Shown piece after piece: positions 24,168 through 24,168 of a stretch of 24,168 nt of DNA. The stretch lies in NCBI RefSeq assembly GCF_020537505.1, contig NZ_JAJBMO010000037.1:1-24168 (forward strand), read 5' to 3'. The DNA comes from Blautia glucerasea (GTDB lineage: Bacteria; Bacillota; Clostridia; Lachnospirales; Lachnospiraceae). The notes under the pieces are model-generated. The model did no database searches. It was given only the letters and a program-made list of their open reading frames with translations, and was not told where the DNA came from. How positions within the stretch are numbered: position 1 is the stretch's first letter; each line of letters opens with the position of its first letter. The position numbers and the translations under genes are program-made.

Positions 24168-24168
24168 T

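Overview
The window reads as chromosome of an anaerobic Firmicute, most likely Lachnospiraceae (class Clostridia). Evidence: a dnaG-rpoD macromolecular-synthesis block followed by trmK and a nif3-like gene; aspartate transcarbamoylase encoded as pyrB plus the zinc-binding regulatory gene pyrI; a nucleoside kinase with an N-terminal TGS domain; a DUF815 AAA+ ATPase; GGAGG-type ribosome sites throughout; and a very large secreted Ig-repeat protein of the gut-Clostridia kind. The genus is not resolved.

Layout, left to right. Positions 1-4042 (minus) hold the N-terminal 1347 residues of a giant surface protein whose C-terminus lies outside the window. A strong terminator (4234-4294) separates it from the minus-strand operon DUF815 ATPase - ppx/gppA - ppk1 (9362 to 4325), a polyphosphate module. 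Next come minus-strand pheA (chorismate mutase/prephenate dehydratase) and folC. A 72-bp tandem repeat (12161-12326) lies upstream of folC, in the gap to plus-strand genes: a small CmpB-like membrane protein, then pyrB-pyrI with its own promoter and terminator. RNase P RNA (rnpB, minus) converges on pyrBI across a stack of terminator hairpins. An orphan type IV pilin-like gene, a TGS nucleoside kinase, nif3, trmK, rpoD, dnaG and dgt follow, all minus. Two tRNA-Leu(AAG) genes leave from a near-consensus promoter on the plus strand at the right edge.

Most genes are housekeeping: replication and transcription initiation (dnaG, rpoD), tRNA processing and modification (rnpB, trmK), nucleotide metabolism (pyrBI, dgt, the kinase), aromatic amino acid and folate synthesis (pheA, folC), and polyphosphate turnover (ppk1, ppx).

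The most interesting non-coding signal is a pair of small hairpin-rich elements (15912-16079 and 22565-22707, opposite orientations). They share ends and core, and each is bounded by its own different 8-bp direct repeat, as expected of a non-autonomous transposable element (MITE). One insertion supplies the last base of the dgt stop codon. The other splits a short kinase-pilin junction and duplicates the pilin ribosome-binding region. A 27-nt relative of their end module sits on the other side of the pilin gene. Other signals worth a look are ten Ig-like modules with conserved but apparently unpaired cysteines, the DUF815-ppx-ppk operon, and the twin A34 leucine tRNAs with a compensatory change in the variable arm.
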